Positions 29,116 to 38,774 of a stretch of 55,404 bases of DNA are shown in pieces. The translations under genes and the position numbers were made by a program. Positions within the stretch are counted from its first letter, which is position 1. The number at the start of each line of letters is the position of its first letter. This stretch comes from Chitinophagaceae bacterium (GTDB lineage: Bacteria; Bacteroidota; Bacteroidia; Chitinophagales; Chitinophagaceae), in assembly GCA_947447825.1 (NCBI GenBank), contig CANFLL010000015.1, forward strand, positions 1-55,404, in the 5' to 3' direction. The notes below the pieces were generated by a model. That model saw only the letters and a program-made list of their open reading frames with translations. It was not told where the DNA came from and did not search any database.

Positions 29116-31629
29116 CTAAAACAATTCAGCCAATGTTTTTATTATTATCTTTTTACTTACATCATCAATGGGGGTATCAATGGTAATTATCCTTTTTTCA
29201 TTGGGTAATAAATCAAAATAGTTATCACTAAAATGAACTTGTTTGCCAGTTATATTCAGTTGTACATACTTGGCAAAAGCATTGCTGATGATAGAAAAAC
29301 TAGTGTTGCTGATGGGCTGAATCTGAATAGTAGGCTTGTACAATTTTAGTATGAGCGGCTTGCTAAACGTAAAATGTGTTTCAGCAATTGTTTTTCCTCC
29401 CCCTGCAAAGGTTGCCTTGGCATACAATCCATTTGTTTCGCTGCGTTTACTTACCCAATCTCCTATCTCTACAATGGTATTTGTTTGCTTTGTGGCTGTT
29501 AGCGGAATATCTATTTTATCATATTCTTTCCCAGAAAAATCGTGGATAGATAAATGAAGCACACCAGGTATATTCTTCAATAAATCGTTGGTAATATTCA
29601 CTGCCCACTTCTTTTTATCGGTGGAATCTAGCGTTATCAGCACATCGGAGTATGCATCTTTTATACCATACATCGATGCCTTCCAGTTATTATAACAATC
29701 CACGCTTGACCAACTTGCCACAGGCCAACAGTCGTTCAACTGCCAGTATAAAGTCCCCATATTGGTAGGCATCTTACTCCGATGAATTTGAATGGCAGTG
29801 CTAAACACATAATGCTGCATACACTGCGTGGCATAAATGTAGTCGGAAAAGTTTTTAGGCTGAGGCATGTATTGATTAATATAACTCTGCATTAATGGAT
29901 AACCTTTTCCATGCTTTTGATGGGTTCGCATGGTAGCAGAAGTTGTGTCATAATCTTCGGGCAAAGCATATTTCTCTACCGCAGAAAGTTCAGGCATAGA
30001 TTCCATGCCATATTCGCTTACAAATCTTCCTGTCTTTTCATGAAAAACCTCTACGAGTTCTTCATAACCCCACAAACCCCAATAGTGCGAGTCGCCATTA
30101 ACAATACTCTCTTTCTTAGTCCAACTAAATAGGGGAGAAGAGGGTATAAAACTTCTGCTTTTATCATATTGCGCAATGGTTTTAGGCATCACATCCAAAA
30201 ACAATTTCTTGTAGGCAGCATCAATTCTTGCATCTTCTTGTGGCCTATCCCTAAACTTCCAACGCCACCAATTGTTCCAGCCTTCATCTACTTCATTACT
30301 TCCACAATACAAAGCTAACGAAGGATGATTGCGCAAACGCGTGATATTATCTGCCAGTTCTGCTTGCACATTCTTCAAAAAGGCTTCATCATCAGGGTAC
30401 ATTGCACAAGCAAATGCCATGTCTTGCCACACCAAAATCCCTTCTTCATCGCATAGATTATATAAATCATCACTTTCGTAGATACCACCGCCCCACACAC
30501 GCAGCATATTCATGTTTGCCTCCTTGGCATTGGCAACTTGTTTTTTATAAGTATCGTAAGTAATTCTAGGCAAAAATGGATCGCACGGAATAAAGTTTGC
30601 GCCCTTCATATACACAGGAATACCATTCAGCTTAAAATAAAAGCTCTGCCCCACCTCGTCTTTTTCCTGCATCAGTTGGATGGTTCTGATACCAAACTTC
30701 TTTGTCATATCAACAGTTTCAGTAACTCCTTTCACCGTTGTTTGAATAGAAGTTGAGGCAGTATATAGACAAGGTTTACCCAACTGATAAGTCCACCATT
30801 TTTTAGGATTTAATACATTGAAGTCAAGCGAAATGTCATTAATACCCTTGTGAAGAACCATAGTTTTATTGACTGAAAAAGAAGAAACAGGTGCTTTTTC
30901 TTGCAGGTGAATGCTCACTGTACTTGCCTCATTTGCTTCTATTTGATAAGTGGCTTTTATGGTAGCCAACTTATCAGTAAGTGAGGTCACTGTAAAATGC
31001 ACGTCATTCACCTTCATATTGTCCCAAGCGTTCAGTTTAATATTCTTCCATACACCACAGGTAGTAAACTTCGGACCCCAATCCCAACCAAAACTATACT
31101 GCGCCTTGCGGACATACATCCTAGGATAATCGAGTGTGGGCCAAGCAAATGGGGCATCCTTTTTAGCTAGTTCTTCTACTTTGTTCTGTGCCGAATGAAA
31201 CTTTATGTATAGTCTGTTATTGGGTTTCAGCAATTGCTTCACATCAACTTTCCAAGTGCGGAACATATTGTCAGCATCCAGTATCTTAGTATCATTCAAA
31301 TACACTTCTGCATAAGTATCCAATCCCTCAAAAATCATTTCTACATGATTCCTTTGTAGCAATAAAGCCGAAGTTGAAAAGGTTGTTTGGTATTCCCAAT
31401 CTTCCCTATCCACCCATTGCACCTTGCTTTCATTATCCCGATAAAAGGGATCTGGGATTTTATTATTATTTAATAAATCAGTATGAACAGTACCAGGCAC
31501 GGTGGCAGGCATCCATCCACCATTATCGCCCACCTTTCTGAATTGCCAGTTTAAATTTATCGGTTGAGATTGACTAAATCCCACAGTTATGTATATAATT
31601 GAAATAAATAAAAAAGATAGCTGTTTCAT
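29116..31629 (-). CDS. GH2 beta-mannosidase
   Basis: This 837-residue exported enzyme has a signal peptide (1-19, ending VGFSQ) and the GH2 layout: jelly-roll N-terminal domain (about 20-195), immunoglobulin-like domain (about 200-320), TIM barrel (about 325-640) and a C-terminal beta part. The acid/base is Glu446 in CGSNEVDEGWNNWW and the nucleophile is Glu539 in SEYGMESMPE. WGWDWGPKF and RVWGGGIYE are typical of beta-mannosidases. It would release terminal mannose from mannan oligosaccharides or N-glycans. No PUL partners (SusC/D) are nearby. Confidence 0.92.
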   Translation of the reverse strand: MKQLSFLFISIIYITVGFSQSQPINLNWQFRKVGDNGGWMPATVPGTVHTDLLNNNKIPDPFYRDNESKVQWVDREDWEYQTTFSTSALLLQRNHVEMIFEGLDTYAEVYLNDTKILDADNMFRTWKVDVKQLLKPNNRLYIKFHSAQNKVEELAKKDAPFAWPTLDYPRMYVRKAQYSFGWDWGPKFTTCGVWKNIKLNAWDNMKVNDVHFTVTSLTDKLATIKATYQIEANEASTVSIHLQEKAPVSSFSVNKTMVLHKGINDISLDFNVLNPKKWWTYQLGKPCLYTASTSIQTTVKGVTETVDMTKKFGIRTIQLMQEKDEVGQSFYFKLNGIPVYMKGANFIPCDPFLPRITYDTYKKQVANAKEANMNMLRVWGGGIYESDDLYNLCDEEGILVWQDMAFACAMYPDDEAFLKNVQAELADNITRLRNHPSLALYCGSNEVDEGWNNWWRWKFRDRPQEDARIDAAYKKLFLDVMPKTIAQYDKSRSFIPSSPLFSWTKKESIVNGDSHYWGLWGYEELVEVFHEKTGRFVSEYGMESMPELSAVEKYALPEDYDTTSATMRTHQKHGKGYPLMQSYINQYMPQPKNFSDYIYATQCMQHYVFSTAIQIHRSKMPTNMGTLYWQLNDCWPVASWSSVDCYNNWKASMYGIKDAYSDVLITLDSTDKKKWAVNITNDLLKNIPGVLHLSIHDFSGKEYDKIDIPLTATKQTNTIVEIGDWVSKRSETNGLYAKATFAGGGKTIAETHFTFSKPLILKLYKPTIQIQPISNTSFSIISNAFAKYVQLNITGKQVHFSDNYFDLLPNEKRIITIDTPIDDVSKKIIIKTLAELF

Positions 31630-31811
31630 AGTTGCGAAGTTAATGGTTGGGGATTAGTGGTTAGCGATTAGTAGTTGGTGGTTATTTAGTTAAAAGTCGA
31701 AATTTTAAAGTGATTTGCTGAAATGAGACTTTATTTCAGTGTTTGTAAACAAAACAAAGGCGAATTATTGATTCAATTATAAAAAACCATCGCTTTCCCT
31801 ATTTCTAGGGA

Positions 31812-31842
31812 TTTGCCCCCTTGTTCCAAAAAGACACTTTTG
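31812..31842 (+). promoter_or_regulatory. Promoter candidate of the T9SS surface protein
   Basis: TTTG at 31812-31815, a 19-bp gap, and CACTTTTG at 31835-31842 (one mismatch to TAnnTTTG). The predicted start lies about seven bases on, inside the first ATG of the open frame, which favours the next in-frame ATG at 31865. Confidence 0.45.
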
Positions 31843-31846
31843 CATC

Positions 31847-34800
31847 ATGATAAACAAAGAATTTATGAACATGATGAACGTACCCAACCTAAGATTATCA
31901 TTCTATAAACTAGTTATTATTATTGCTGTAACCTTATTACAAAATAGCATATTCGCACAAAGCAATCCAACCGCTCCTGCACAAGGATTTAGTGTTTTTG
32001 TAAAAAATAGTGCAACATTGCAAAATTCTCAATCTCAAGGACCAGTTGCAATTGGCGGTGATTTTAACCTCAGCGGCAACTCTGTTCTAGCACAAAGCAG
32101 TGCAGGAACATTTAAAGTTAGTAACCTAGCCATTGGATTATTAATAGGGGGTAAGGTAAACTACACATCTGGTAATTCGAATTATGTGAACAATGGTTAT
32201 TTAAAAATAGGTAATGGCACAGGTAGTATTGTTTGGTATGTTGATAATAATGGAGCTAGTAGTAGTCTTAAAGTTAGTAAAAGTGGCTACAACGACCAAT
32301 CATTCATACAGTTGCAAACAAGTGCTTTTAATTTGGGTGTAAGTGCTTCCAATAATCCAGTTATACAAAGTGGATTAATCGATTTTGGTGCTGCTTTCAC
32401 TACCCTTCAAGCGTCTTCTACTTGCATGAGTACTTACACAAACAATGCAAGTTTAACAAACCCAAATGGCAATGTTTTTGGTTCAACCATTAATAGTGTA
32501 TTGACTTATGGTCAAGTAAAAATAAACTTAGCAAGTGGTGTAAACGTACTTAATGTGTCTGGAGCTGATTTAAACAATGTGTCCATTTTTTCTTTCAATA
32601 ATAGTCCAGATGCTTCACACATTCTTGTAGTTAATGTAAATGCTGGTTCAACTTACACTTGGAATGTTTGGAATCAATCAGGCGTAAGTCAGTCTAATAG
32701 TCCCTATATCATTTATAACTTTTATAACACTACTTCATTAACAATTTCTGGTAATAGCCAAATAGAAGGAACTGTTTTTGCACCTTTTGCAGACATCAAT
32801 AAACCTAATAGTTTAAATATTGAAGGTCAGGTAATTGCCAATTCTCTCACAATGACTGGTGGTAGCATTAACTATGCAAACTTCAATTACAACCTAACTC
32901 TTTGTGCTTGTAGCAATCCAGTTGTAGCAGCTATTTCTGGAAGTTCATTAATCTGTAATGCTTCATCAACAATCACATTAAGTGATGCAACTACAAGTGG
33001 GGTTTGGAGTTCATCAAACACAGCAATTGCTACAGTTTCAGGAGGTGTTGTTACTGCTCAAAGTGCAGGCACTGCTACCATAAGTTATGCTGTAACAAAT
33101 AGTTGTGGAACAACTACCGTAACAAAAGCAATAACCGTAGCAAAATCATCTACCTCCACTACAACTGCTACCGTTTGTGCAGGAACAAGCTATATTTTCA
33201 ATGGTTCATCCTACAGTAGCACAGGGTCGTATACAGCACACCTTACTAACGCAGCAGGTTGTGATAGTGCTGCCACACTTAGTTTGTTTGTTATCCCGAT
33301 GCTTACCCCTTCATTAAGTATTGCATCGAGTGCTACCTCAGTTTGTTCGGGTGTTAAAGTTTCTTTTGCTTCAACAGTATTGTATGCAGGTGAAAATGTT
33401 ACCTATCAATGGAATAAAAATGGAGTAGCCATCAGTGGTGCAACTGCCGCTACTTATTCAACAACAACCGCCTCCACTGGAGATGTTATTACCTGTACCA
33501 TCACTGTAGGTGCTACTTGCATTGTGAATAGGGTTATTACTAGTAATGCCATCACCATTACGTTATTAGACCCTGGAACTTGGGTGGGTGGAGTTGATGC
33601 TTCATGGTCGAACCCTAGCAATTGGTGTGGAGCAATTGTTCCACTAGCAAATACAGATGTTGTTATTCCTGTTGGTGCCACAAATTATCCTACCATAACA
33701 GGCGTATATCCTGTTAAGAACTTAACCGTTCAAAATGGTACTACCCTAACTATTACTGGTACCTTACAAGTGGCAGGTAGCATTACTAACAATGGGGTGC
33801 TTGATGTTACATCTGGCACAATTGAGTTGAATGGAACTACTGCGCAAACAATTCCTGCAGGAGCTTTGAAAAACAATTCAGTGAAGAATATTACTATTAA
33901 CAATGCAGCAGGTGTTGCTCTTGCGGATAGCCTTAAAGTTACTGGCACAATAACGCCAACCAAAGGAACATTGACTACTAATGGTAAATTGGTATTGAAA
34001 TCATCTTCAACAGGTACTGCAAGAATTGCGGCTGGAACAGGTAATTACCTTGTAGGCAATGTTACCGTTGAACGTTACATTAACCAAAAAACAGCTCGTA
34101 GGTTTAATGTTATTGGAAGCACAACTTCTCAAACCATTCGCAGCTCTTGGCAACAACAAATTTATGTTACTGGTGCAGGCACAGGTGGTGTAGCTTGTGG
34201 TGCTGGAACAGGAAATGGTGGTGCAACCGACAAGTATAACAGCAATGGTTTCGATAAAACAACCACTAATTCGCCTAGCATCTACACTTACAATTCTACT
34301 TTAGTGAATGGTAGCCGTTGGGTAAGCGTGGCATCTACTTCCGAAAATCTTGTTCCTGGTAAAGGTTACCGTGTTAACATTCGTGGAAATAGAAATAGTT
34401 CAACTGTTTCATGTGCAGATCAATTAAACACTAGTACACCAACTGCTCCCGAAAATGTTACGCTTAGTGCCACTGGCACCATCACCACTGGCGATGTAGT
34501 AGTAACGTTAAACGATGTGGGTGCAACAAAATATTCTTTGTTAGGCAATCCTTACCCTAGTCAAATAAGTTTTACTGCTTTTCAAGCAAGCAATAGCACT
34601 AAAATAAGCAGCAAAATGTGGTCATATAGTCCTTATGGCAACGGTAATTACACTACTTATTCTGCTGGCATCATTGCCAACGGTGCAACTAGTTACGATA
34701 ATACAAATGGAGATTATATTGCAAGTGGGCAGGCGTTTTTTGTAGAAGGTATTAGCAATGGTAGTGTTACTTTTTCTGAGAGTCATAAAACAAATGGTAT

Positions 34801-35806
34801 AATACCTAATACCCAATACTTTGGTGTTAGCAACAAAAAGCTTATCAGAATTGCCCTTCAATCAGATTCCAGTACACGTTTAGATGAAGCCGTTATTCGT
34901 TACAATGCTTATGGCAGCACTAACTATATACCAGAATGGGATGCAACTTCATTAGGTGGCGGTGCACAAACCTTAGCCATCATTAAAGGAATCAATCGTT
35001 TGTCTATCGGTACTCACATTGACAGCAACTACACAGACATAACTAAGGTTGGGGTAAAGAGTAATGTGATTGGTGCATACCAACTGTCATTTAGTGATTT
35101 TGAGGGTATAGATAACAGTAAAACAATCATTTTGCATGATAAATATTTAGGCATAAACACTGATGTTAGAACTCACTCAATCTATCATTTTAAAATTACT
35201 GCCGATACGGGTAGCAAAGGTGATAATCGTTTTGAAGTGTTTGTAAATGCAAAAGCTAGCACATTGCCAGTAACCTTTACCAGCGTAAAAGCAAACAAGA
35301 CAGAAACTGGTGCAGTGGTTTCATGGAGTGTTGCAGATGAAGCAAATGTTGCTAGTTATGATATACAAAGAAGCACCGACGGAATTAGCTTTACCACCAT
35401 TGCCATTAAAACAGCAGTTGGGGCAACTAGCTACAGCGAAAACGACCTAGGTTTACCAGCATCTATTAGTGTTTATTACAGAATAAAATCAGTAGAATTA
35501 GCTGGTGAAGCAAAATATAGTGCAATAGCAAAATTGAACAATGCAATCACCACATCAAATTCAATGAGCATCTATCCTAACCCAGTGAAAGATCAATTAA
35601 ACATCACTATCAGCAATGCTACTAATGCTACATACACTTTAAAAGTTAATACCATCACTGGTAAGCAAATACTGAATAAAACGGCTAATATTACCAATAA
35701 TGGTAAAATAAATGTTGATGCTAATTCATTGCCAGCAGGTGTTTATATGGTTGAACTTACCAATGCAAACGGTGTGAAACTTACCGAGAAATTTATTAAA
35801 GAATAG
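31847..35806 (+). CDS. T9SS-exported surface protein with choice-of-anchor A and Ig-like domains
   Basis: This 1,319-residue protein begins with a signal peptide ending SIFAQ near residue 38. About 40-350 is a choice-of-anchor A/collagen-binding-like beta domain (GPVAIGGDFNLSG ... IEGTVFAPFADINKP). Then come a Big_2-like Ig domain (352-435), a CAGTSYIFNGSSY module (435-485), another Ig (490-575) and a WSNPSNWCGAIVP module (from about 578). The last 80 residues (MSIYPNPVKDQLNI to the end) are a type A T9SS sorting domain, so it is exported through the outer membrane and anchored or released. A promoter at 31812-31842 would start transcription near 31849, so translation may really begin at the ATG at 31865. 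Confidence 0.93.
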   Translation: MINKEFMNMMNVPNLRLSFYKLVIIIAVTLLQNSIFAQSNPTAPAQGFSVFVKNSATLQNSQSQGPVAIGGDFNLSGNSVLAQSSAGTFKVSNLAIGLLIGGKVNYTSGNSNYVNNGYLKIGNGTGSIVWYVDNNGASSSLKVSKSGYNDQSFIQLQTSAFNLGVSASNNPVIQSGLIDFGAAFTTLQASSTCMSTYTNNASLTNPNGNVFGSTINSVLTYGQVKINLASGVNVLNVSGADLNNVSIFSFNNSPDASHILVVNVNAGSTYTWNVWNQSGVSQSNSPYIIYNFYNTTSLTISGNSQIEGTVFAPFADINKPNSLNIEGQVIANSLTMTGGSINYANFNYNLTLCACSNPVVAAISGSSLICNASSTITLSDATTSGVWSSSNTAIATVSGGVVTAQSAGTATISYAVTNSCGTTTVTKAITVAKSSTSTTTATVCAGTSYIFNGSSYSSTGSYTAHLTNAAGCDSAATLSLFVIPMLTPSLSIASSATSVCSGVKVSFASTVLYAGENVTYQWNKNGVAISGATAATYSTTTASTGDVITCTITVGATCIVNRVITSNAITITLLDPGTWVGGVDASWSNPSNWCGAIVPLANTDVVIPVGATNYPTITGVYPVKNLTVQNGTTLTITGTLQVAGSITNNGVLDVTSGTIELNGTTAQTIPAGALKNNSVKNITINNAAGVALADSLKVTGTITPTKGTLTTNGKLVLKSSSTGTARIAAGTGNYLVGNVTVERYINQKTARRFNVIGSTTSQTIRSSWQQQIYVTGAGTGGVACGAGTGNGGATDKYNSNGFDKTTTNSPSIYTYNSTLVNGSRWVSVASTSENLVPGKGYRVNIRGNRNSSTVSCADQLNTSTPTAPENVTLSATGTITTGDVVVTLNDVGATKYSLLGNPYPSQISFTAFQASNSTKISSKMWSYSPYGNGNYTTYSAGIIANGATSYDNTNGDYIASGQAFFVEGISNGSVTFSESHKTNGIIPNTQYFGVSNKKLIRIALQSDSSTRLDEAVIRYNAYGSTNYIPEWDATSLGGGAQTLAIIKGINRLSIGTHIDSNYTDITKVGVKSNVIGAYQLSFSDFEGIDNSKTIILHDKYLGINTDVRTHSIYHFKITADTGSKGDNRFEVFVNAKASTLPVTFTSVKANKTETGAVVSWSVADEANVASYDIQRSTDGISFTTIAIKTAVGATSYSENDLGLPASISVYYRIKSVELAGEAKYSAIAKLNNAITTSNSMSIYPNPVKDQLNITISNATNATYTLKVNTITGKQILNKTANITNNGKINVDANSLPAGVYMVELTNANGVKLTEKFIKE

Positions 35807-35820
35807 TAGAGTTGTGTTCT

Positions 35821-36037
35821 TAGCAGTTTTACCACTAAGTTCATGAAGAAAAAACAAAGAACACAATGTTTAGTTTTTGCACTTGTTATTTTAAATGTTT
35901 AATCTAGTTCACCAGAAAAAAATGTGAATAACAAAGTGTAGTTAGCTTTATTGTAAACGTGTGGTTTTACACAAACCTTGTAACCATCGCGAGAACCCTT
36001 AGTATCCTTTTTGGTTATAAATTAAATGAGTAGTTAC
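35821..36037. repeat. Diverged R1-like relic
   Basis: The left part (TTACCACTAAGTTCATGAAG ... AAAGAACACAATG) and the right part (CCTTAGTATCC ... GAGTAGTTAC) keep the arrangement of R1 ends with a longer, degraded middle. Confidence 0.45.
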
Positions 36038-36044
36038 TTACATA

Positions 36045-36079
36045 AAGCGGCGTCCACAAAGTAGGATGCTGCTTTTTTT
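36045..36079 (+). terminator. Strong intrinsic terminator
   Basis: AAGCGGCGTCC pairs with GGATGCTGCTT through 11 positions (two G-T pairs) around an 8-base loop, followed by seven T residues. It is the likely end of the surface-protein transcript, about 240 bp past its stop. Confidence 0.75.
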
Positions 36080-36139
36080 GTATTTAGAAGGGATTGAGTG
36101 ATGGGCAATCAAATCCCGTATTTAAATCAATGTCTTTTA

Positions 36140-36178
36140 ATAAAGTAAGGCTTCGCTTTGAGCGAAACCTTACTTTAT
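36140..36178. repeat. Strong symmetrical hairpin
   Basis: ATAAAGTAAGG-TTCGCT pairs with AGCGAA-CCTTACTTTAT, one mismatch in 18 positions and a 3-base loop. It has no T-run beyond the stem, and could act as a bidirectional terminator or be a small palindromic repeat. Confidence 0.7.
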
Positions 36179-36179
36179 G

Positions 36180-36502
36180 TTCCGAAATTCTCTTAGTCGA
36201 AAGGAATTGATACTTAAATAGGCAGCATTTTAATAACTACATAAGATGAACTAAGGTTTTTATCAAAAAGCAAACCTGCAACGAAGCAAAGCAACCCCAC
36301 AATCTTGCCCCACTGAATAACCTTTAACTCACCGATAATTATATAGGTATTTTAACGGTAATTTCTACTACAAGCTCAAAGAAAAGTATTCATTATCAAT
36401 GTAGTTGTTTTAGCTGGTTATATGATATAAAATAGTCACATATTTTAAATGAAGCAAAACCTTTTACATTAGCGCATTATTAATCTAAAAAAATTAAAAA
36501 TT
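36180..36502. other. Upstream region of the small peptide gene
   Basis: No gene was seen. The 60 bases before the ATG at 36503 are A/T-rich; only weak matches to a TAnnTTTG box are present. Confidence 0.3.
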
Positions 36503-36751
36503 ATGTCTGATTTAAAGTTTGTTATCGATGCAAAAGAATTAGCTGCTTACATTAAAGAAGCAACAGCAGATGGGTTTATTGATGGAAAGCTTGAATTTGA
36601 GGTAGACTTTGTTGCAAATGAAACTGCAATTGTTCCTTCCTTAACAGCAAAATTTTTAAATCCTATTAAGGAAGGTGAAGAGAAGTTTGTAGGTGGTGGT
36701 ACTGCAACAACTATGAGAATTTGTCCGAATCCTCCAGGTCGTTGTTCTTAA
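36503..36751 (+). CDS. Small peptide with acidic leader, GGG motif and two-Cys tail
   Basis: This 82-residue protein has no known family that I recognise. Residues 1-60 are acidic and amphipathic (MSDLKFVIDAKELAAYIKEA start). A GGG at about 64-66 is followed by a different, basic and short tail, TATTMRICPNPPGRCS, with two Cys and a Pro-Pro turn. The leader/GG/Cys-rich-tail layout resembles ribosomally made modified peptides, but there is no maturase or peptidase-transporter gene beside it. The TTG-started membrane protein begins 15 bp downstream. It could equally be an ordinary small metal- or surface-binding protein. Confidence 0.65.
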   Translation: MSDLKFVIDAKELAAYIKEATADGFIDGKLEFEVDFVANETAIVPSLTAKFLNPIKEGEEKFVGGGTATTMRICPNPPGRCS

Positions 36752-36766
36752 CAAAAACAGTAAACT

Positions 36767-37423
36767 TTGAAACTCTTTACCGACATTTTATCCAAGTTTG
36801 ATACCATTGGCATCTTCTCTGTTTTAGTTTTCTTTTTAATAAAGAGACCTAAAACAGAGGGTGCTTTTTATTGGTTTATGGGCTTTGTGTTTTCTATGTG
36901 TTCTTTTAATTTTCTGGCAGAATTACAGGGTATATGCTTAACCTATTTTAATATAACAGGAAACAATCTGCCATTATACCACATTGCCTGCATCCTATAT
37001 GTAATTACTCTTTCCAGATTTTTTGATAGGCTTTTTTACTCCAAATGGAATAAAATTGTTGATTTAGTTTTTTTAATTCCCTTCCTTATACTATCTATAT
37101 TCAATTTTATTTATCTAAAAAGAACGTTTACTATCTATGGATTAACTTCAATATGGGTAGTAGTAAAATGTTTGTTCCATTACACCTCCGAGTTCACCAA
37201 TCCTATGAAAAGAGATATTCTTCAAAGTAAAATATTTTGGATTGTATCAGGGTTGTTTCTATATTTCTCAGTGGCTTTTTTCATTTTTATCACATGGGAT
37301 TTTCTTCTGGAAAGCAGTTATATCAGTAATAATTTCTTTTTTGCCCATTTATGGCTTCTGCATAACTGTATTCTTGCCCTATCCTGTTGTTTTTTCATCA
37401 AATCAATTTACTGTGTAGATTAA
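36767..37423 (+). CDS. Seven-helix membrane protein of unknown function, TTG start
   Basis: This 218-residue integral membrane protein has about seven hydrophobic segments with aromatic-rich loops. The reading frame opens with TTG at 36767, just after an in-frame TAA at 36761; the next Met is 37 codons on, inside the second helix, so TTG is the only sensible start. The 15-bp gap from the small peptide gene suggests one transcript. I cannot assign a family. Candidates are a sensor-like 7TM protein or a peptide-handling or immunity membrane protein. Confidence 0.7.
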   Translation: MKLFTDILSKFDTIGIFSVLVFFLIKRPKTEGAFYWFMGFVFSMCSFNFLAELQGICLTYFNITGNNLPLYHIACILYVITLSRFFDRLFYSKWNKIVDLVFLIPFLILSIFNFIYLKRTFTIYGLTSIWVVVKCLFHYTSEFTNPMKRDILQSKIFWIVSGLFLYFSVAFFIFITWDFLLESSYISNNFFFAHLWLLHNCILALSCCFFIKSIYCVD

Positions 37424-37448
37424 TTACAGTTTTCCCACAATACTATTT

Positions 37449-37600
37449 TTACTACTTAGGGGTATTTCTACCACAAACAATAAGGCTTCACAACGAATCC
37501 AAGGACAATGAGGTATCATTTGTTTATAATTATTAATATGGACTCTAAACTTCAGTGTCCATAGTTTTTTGTATTCTTAGTGTAAATCTTTTGAGTAATA
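37449..37600. repeat. Diverged R1-like relic
   Basis: TACTACTTAGGGGTATTTCT at the left and ACTCTAAACTTCAGTGTCC ... TTTTGAGTAATA at the right match the order of R1 landmarks with many changes. Confidence 0.45.
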
Positions 37601-37663
37601 AAACTCCATTAAAATTAAATTAAAAATACAAAATTGGTTCAATAAGCCAATTTAAAGCAGCCT

Positions 37664-38440
37664 TTAAAGTATCAGTTCTGGCAATTCTTCAAACCTGTAT
37701 TCTTCGATAGGGTTGGTGGCTGTTCTAAAATCCTTACTAATATTCCATGCTTTCATTGCAGAGCTATCAAACTGAGAGGTAGCAATTTCGTTAATCCGTA
37801 TTTCCGACAAATCCTTGCCAATCCACTCTTCTGCCAGGGCATCAGTAAGCAGCGTGGGCATCCTTTTTTGGGTATTATGTATCTGTTCCATCAACTGGTT
37901 TGCCGCAGTAGTTACTATAGAAAAAGAATCAATCACTTCGCCAGTAGTAAAATCTACAGTGGGCTGATAGATGCCTGCCATCAGAAATAAAGGCATCTTG
38001 TTTTGATTGTGGTTTTGATACAGGTTATTGTTTTCAGCATTGGTGGTAATATAATAAGGGTAGGTAATGGGCTTTTTAGCACCTTCTGGCTGGTAGTGTC
38101 GCCATTCATAAAACCCAGAAGAGAGAATAAGGCATCGACGTTTTAACGCTGCATCTCGAAACATTTTGCTTTCTAACAATCGTTCAGAAGTGGCATTGAG
38201 GGTATTAAATTTTTTCCTACTCTCTTTCAATGCCTCCTCACTTTTAATCCAATAGGGCACAAATTCCCAATGAGCCATTTCGATACCCCAATCATCATTG
38301 CCCATGGCCTTTATGATTGGCCAATTTTTGTATTCAAATCCATTCTGCATTTTACGATCTACTTCAATTAATGTCTTTTCCTTTTCCTTTAGCTTTAGTT
38401 TCTTCGATTTATTGATGAATACACTGTTATAATTACACAT
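37664..38440 (-). CDS. SRAP-family abasic-site protein (YedK/HMCES-like)
   Basis: This 258-residue protein has Cys2 right after the initiator Met (MCNYNSVF), the residue that forms a thiazolidine crosslink with abasic sites in single-stranded DNA. ILSSGFYEWRH (near 105-115) carries the conserved Glu, and SFSIVTTAAN ... IHNTQKRMPTLL carries the conserved His. In the last motif the His-to-Arg spacing is longer than the common HxRMP. It protects stalled forks from abasic lesions. Nothing adjacent is functionally linked. Confidence 0.92.
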   Translation of the reverse strand: MCNYNSVFINKSKKLKLKEKEKTLIEVDRKMQNGFEYKNWPIIKAMGNDDWGIEMAHWEFVPYWIKSEEALKESRKKFNTLNATSERLLESKMFRDAALKRRCLILSSGFYEWRHYQPEGAKKPITYPYYITTNAENNNLYQNHNQNKMPLFLMAGIYQPTVDFTTGEVIDSFSIVTTAANQLMEQIHNTQKRMPTLLTDALAEEWIGKDLSEIRINEIATSQFDSSAMKAWNISKDFRTATNPIEEYRFEELPELIL

Positions 38441-38660
38441 TGCTATACTGTTAACTTATTCAAATTAACAGAAAAATTGTGTAACGCCTAAAGAGATTTA
38501 CCATAAAATAAGAAATTAGGGGCTTGTATTTCTGGTTATAGTACATAGTTAAAAGAGTCTAAATTTTTTCTCCAACACAAAGCCTCGAAGACGCTAAGAA
38601 GCCCCCCAAGAAGAAAAGACATAGCGTAATAAATCGACCACTTATGGTTTATTAATAAAT

Positions 38661-38690
38661 AAAGAGACTACCTTTTGAGGCCGTCTCTTT
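38661..38690 (-). terminator. Distal terminator hairpin
   Basis: AAAGAGAC pairs with GTCTCTTT (8 bp) and is followed, on the minus strand, by A/T-rich sequence. It lies downstream of the 38717 hairpin. Confidence 0.5.
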
Positions 38691-38716
38691 CAGTTTATAA
38701 CAATTCAAAACAAAAA

Positions 38717-38748
38717 AGAGAGGCTACTCCAATTGGGGCAGCCTCTCT
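38717..38748 (-). terminator. Terminator of the 230-residue protein gene
   Basis: AGAGAGGCT pairs with AGCCTCTCT, with further pairing across CTCCAATTGGGG. On the minus strand it is followed by six T residues, 27 bp after the gene's stop. Confidence 0.75.
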
Positions 38749-38774
38749 AATTTTCTTTTAAATTTAAAACAAGA

